Shown piece after piece: positions 7,601 to 7,739 of a DNA stretch of 7,739 nucleotides (positions are counted from its first letter, which is position 1; every line of letters starts with the position of its first letter). The position numbers and the translations under genes were made by a program. The stretch is from the NCBI GenBank assembly GCA_947176615.1, contig CAMWRO010000134.1:1-7739 (forward strand), in the 5' to 3' direction. The notes under the pieces are model-generated. The model did no database searches. It was not told where the DNA came from and saw nothing but the letters and a program-made list of their open reading frames with translations. The stretch is from an uncultured Porphyromonadaceae bacterium. GTDB lineage: Bacteria > Bacteroidota > Bacteroidia > Bacteroidales > Muribaculaceae.

Positions 7601-7617
7601 AGAGGGTGTTTCATAAC
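7601..7617. mobile_element. Possible left terminal repeat of the element above
   Basis: AGAGGGTGTTTCATAAC starts 7 bases after the nuoN stop and just outside the long inverted repeat. By inference it resembles the GAGGGTGTTTCA-type ends I associate with some Bacteroidota insertion sequences and their non-autonomous derivatives. The matching right end, which would read GTTATGAAACACCCTC, would lie beyond the window, so only half of the test is possible here. Treat this as a suggestion only. Confidence 0.25.
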
Positions 7618-7623
7618 AAATAT

Positions 7624-7739
7624 TAATCCAAAGTGGTAGCATCTTTCAGTTAACTCGTTATTACATAGAGGGAGCATAGCTGTGGCTATGTGACCGAGGT
7701 GTAATGACGAGGTAACGAAAGAGGCTGCCATGTGGATGA
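7624..7739. repeat. Long imperfect inverted repeat (MITE- or REP-like hairpin) after the nuo operon
   Basis: The left arm 7624-7680 and right arm 7685-7739 are near reverse complements around a 4-base centre (TGTG, 7681-7684). Aligned by eye with two single-base gaps, about 42 of 57 columns match, and three more would be G-U pairs in RNA. Well-paired blocks are CATAGC/GCTATG at the tip (7675-7680 with 7685-7690), CGTTATTACA with TGTAATGACG (7657-7666 with 7700-7709), ATCTTTC with GAAAGAG (7641-7647 with 7718-7724) and ATCCA with TGGAT (7626-7630 with 7734-7738). Mismatches cluster in an internal bulge at about 7667-7674. No reading frame is carried. The pairing is still going at the window end, so the element probably continues. 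It could be a non-autonomous mobile element, a REP-like intergenic palindrome, or a structure that ends or protects the nuo mRNA; no U-tract is visible before the sequence stops. Confidence 0.75.

Overview
This window looks like a chromosomal respiratory-energy locus from a member of the Bacteroidota, most likely the order Bacteroidales. A Muribaculaceae-like genome is my best guess, but it cannot be proved from this stretch. The reasons are the fused-looking Bacteroidales forms of NuoI, NuoK and NuoM, the lack of Shine-Dalgarno motifs ahead of the genes, AT-rich start contexts inside otherwise GC-leaning coding sequence, and tight same-strand packing.

Layout: seven protein genes, all on the plus strand, fill almost the whole window. 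First is atpG (F1 ATP synthase gamma subunit, 32-934). An 80-base AT-rich gap follows. Then comes the membrane half of respiratory complex I: nuoI (1015-1764), nuoJ (1786-2301), nuoK (2305-2616), nuoL (2623-4584), nuoM (4621-6126) and nuoN (6143-7594). The gaps inside the nuo group are 21, 3, 6, 36 and 16 bases, so nuoI to nuoN is very probably one transcription unit. The last 145 bases are non-coding and hold a long imperfect inverted repeat that runs to the window edge.

How they work together: NuoI carries two [4Fe-4S] clusters that take electrons towards the quinone site. NuoJ and NuoK link the quinone module to the three antiporter-like proton-pumping subunits NuoL, NuoM and NuoN. The ion gradient they build is used by the F1Fo ATP synthase, whose rotor shaft is the gamma subunit encoded just upstream.

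Oddities: nuoI follows atpG directly, so nuoA, nuoB, nuoCD and nuoH are not where the usual order would put them. NuoI has a tail of about 100 residues rich in Ala, Lys and Glu. NuoM has Leu where the mid-membrane TM7 lysine of E. coli NuoM sits. The 3' end holds a MITE- or REP-like hairpin. I see no tRNA, rRNA, CRISPR array, phage gene, defence gene or intact transposase gene. Apart from these points the window is ordinary core metabolism, and I found no credible sign of a wholly new system.
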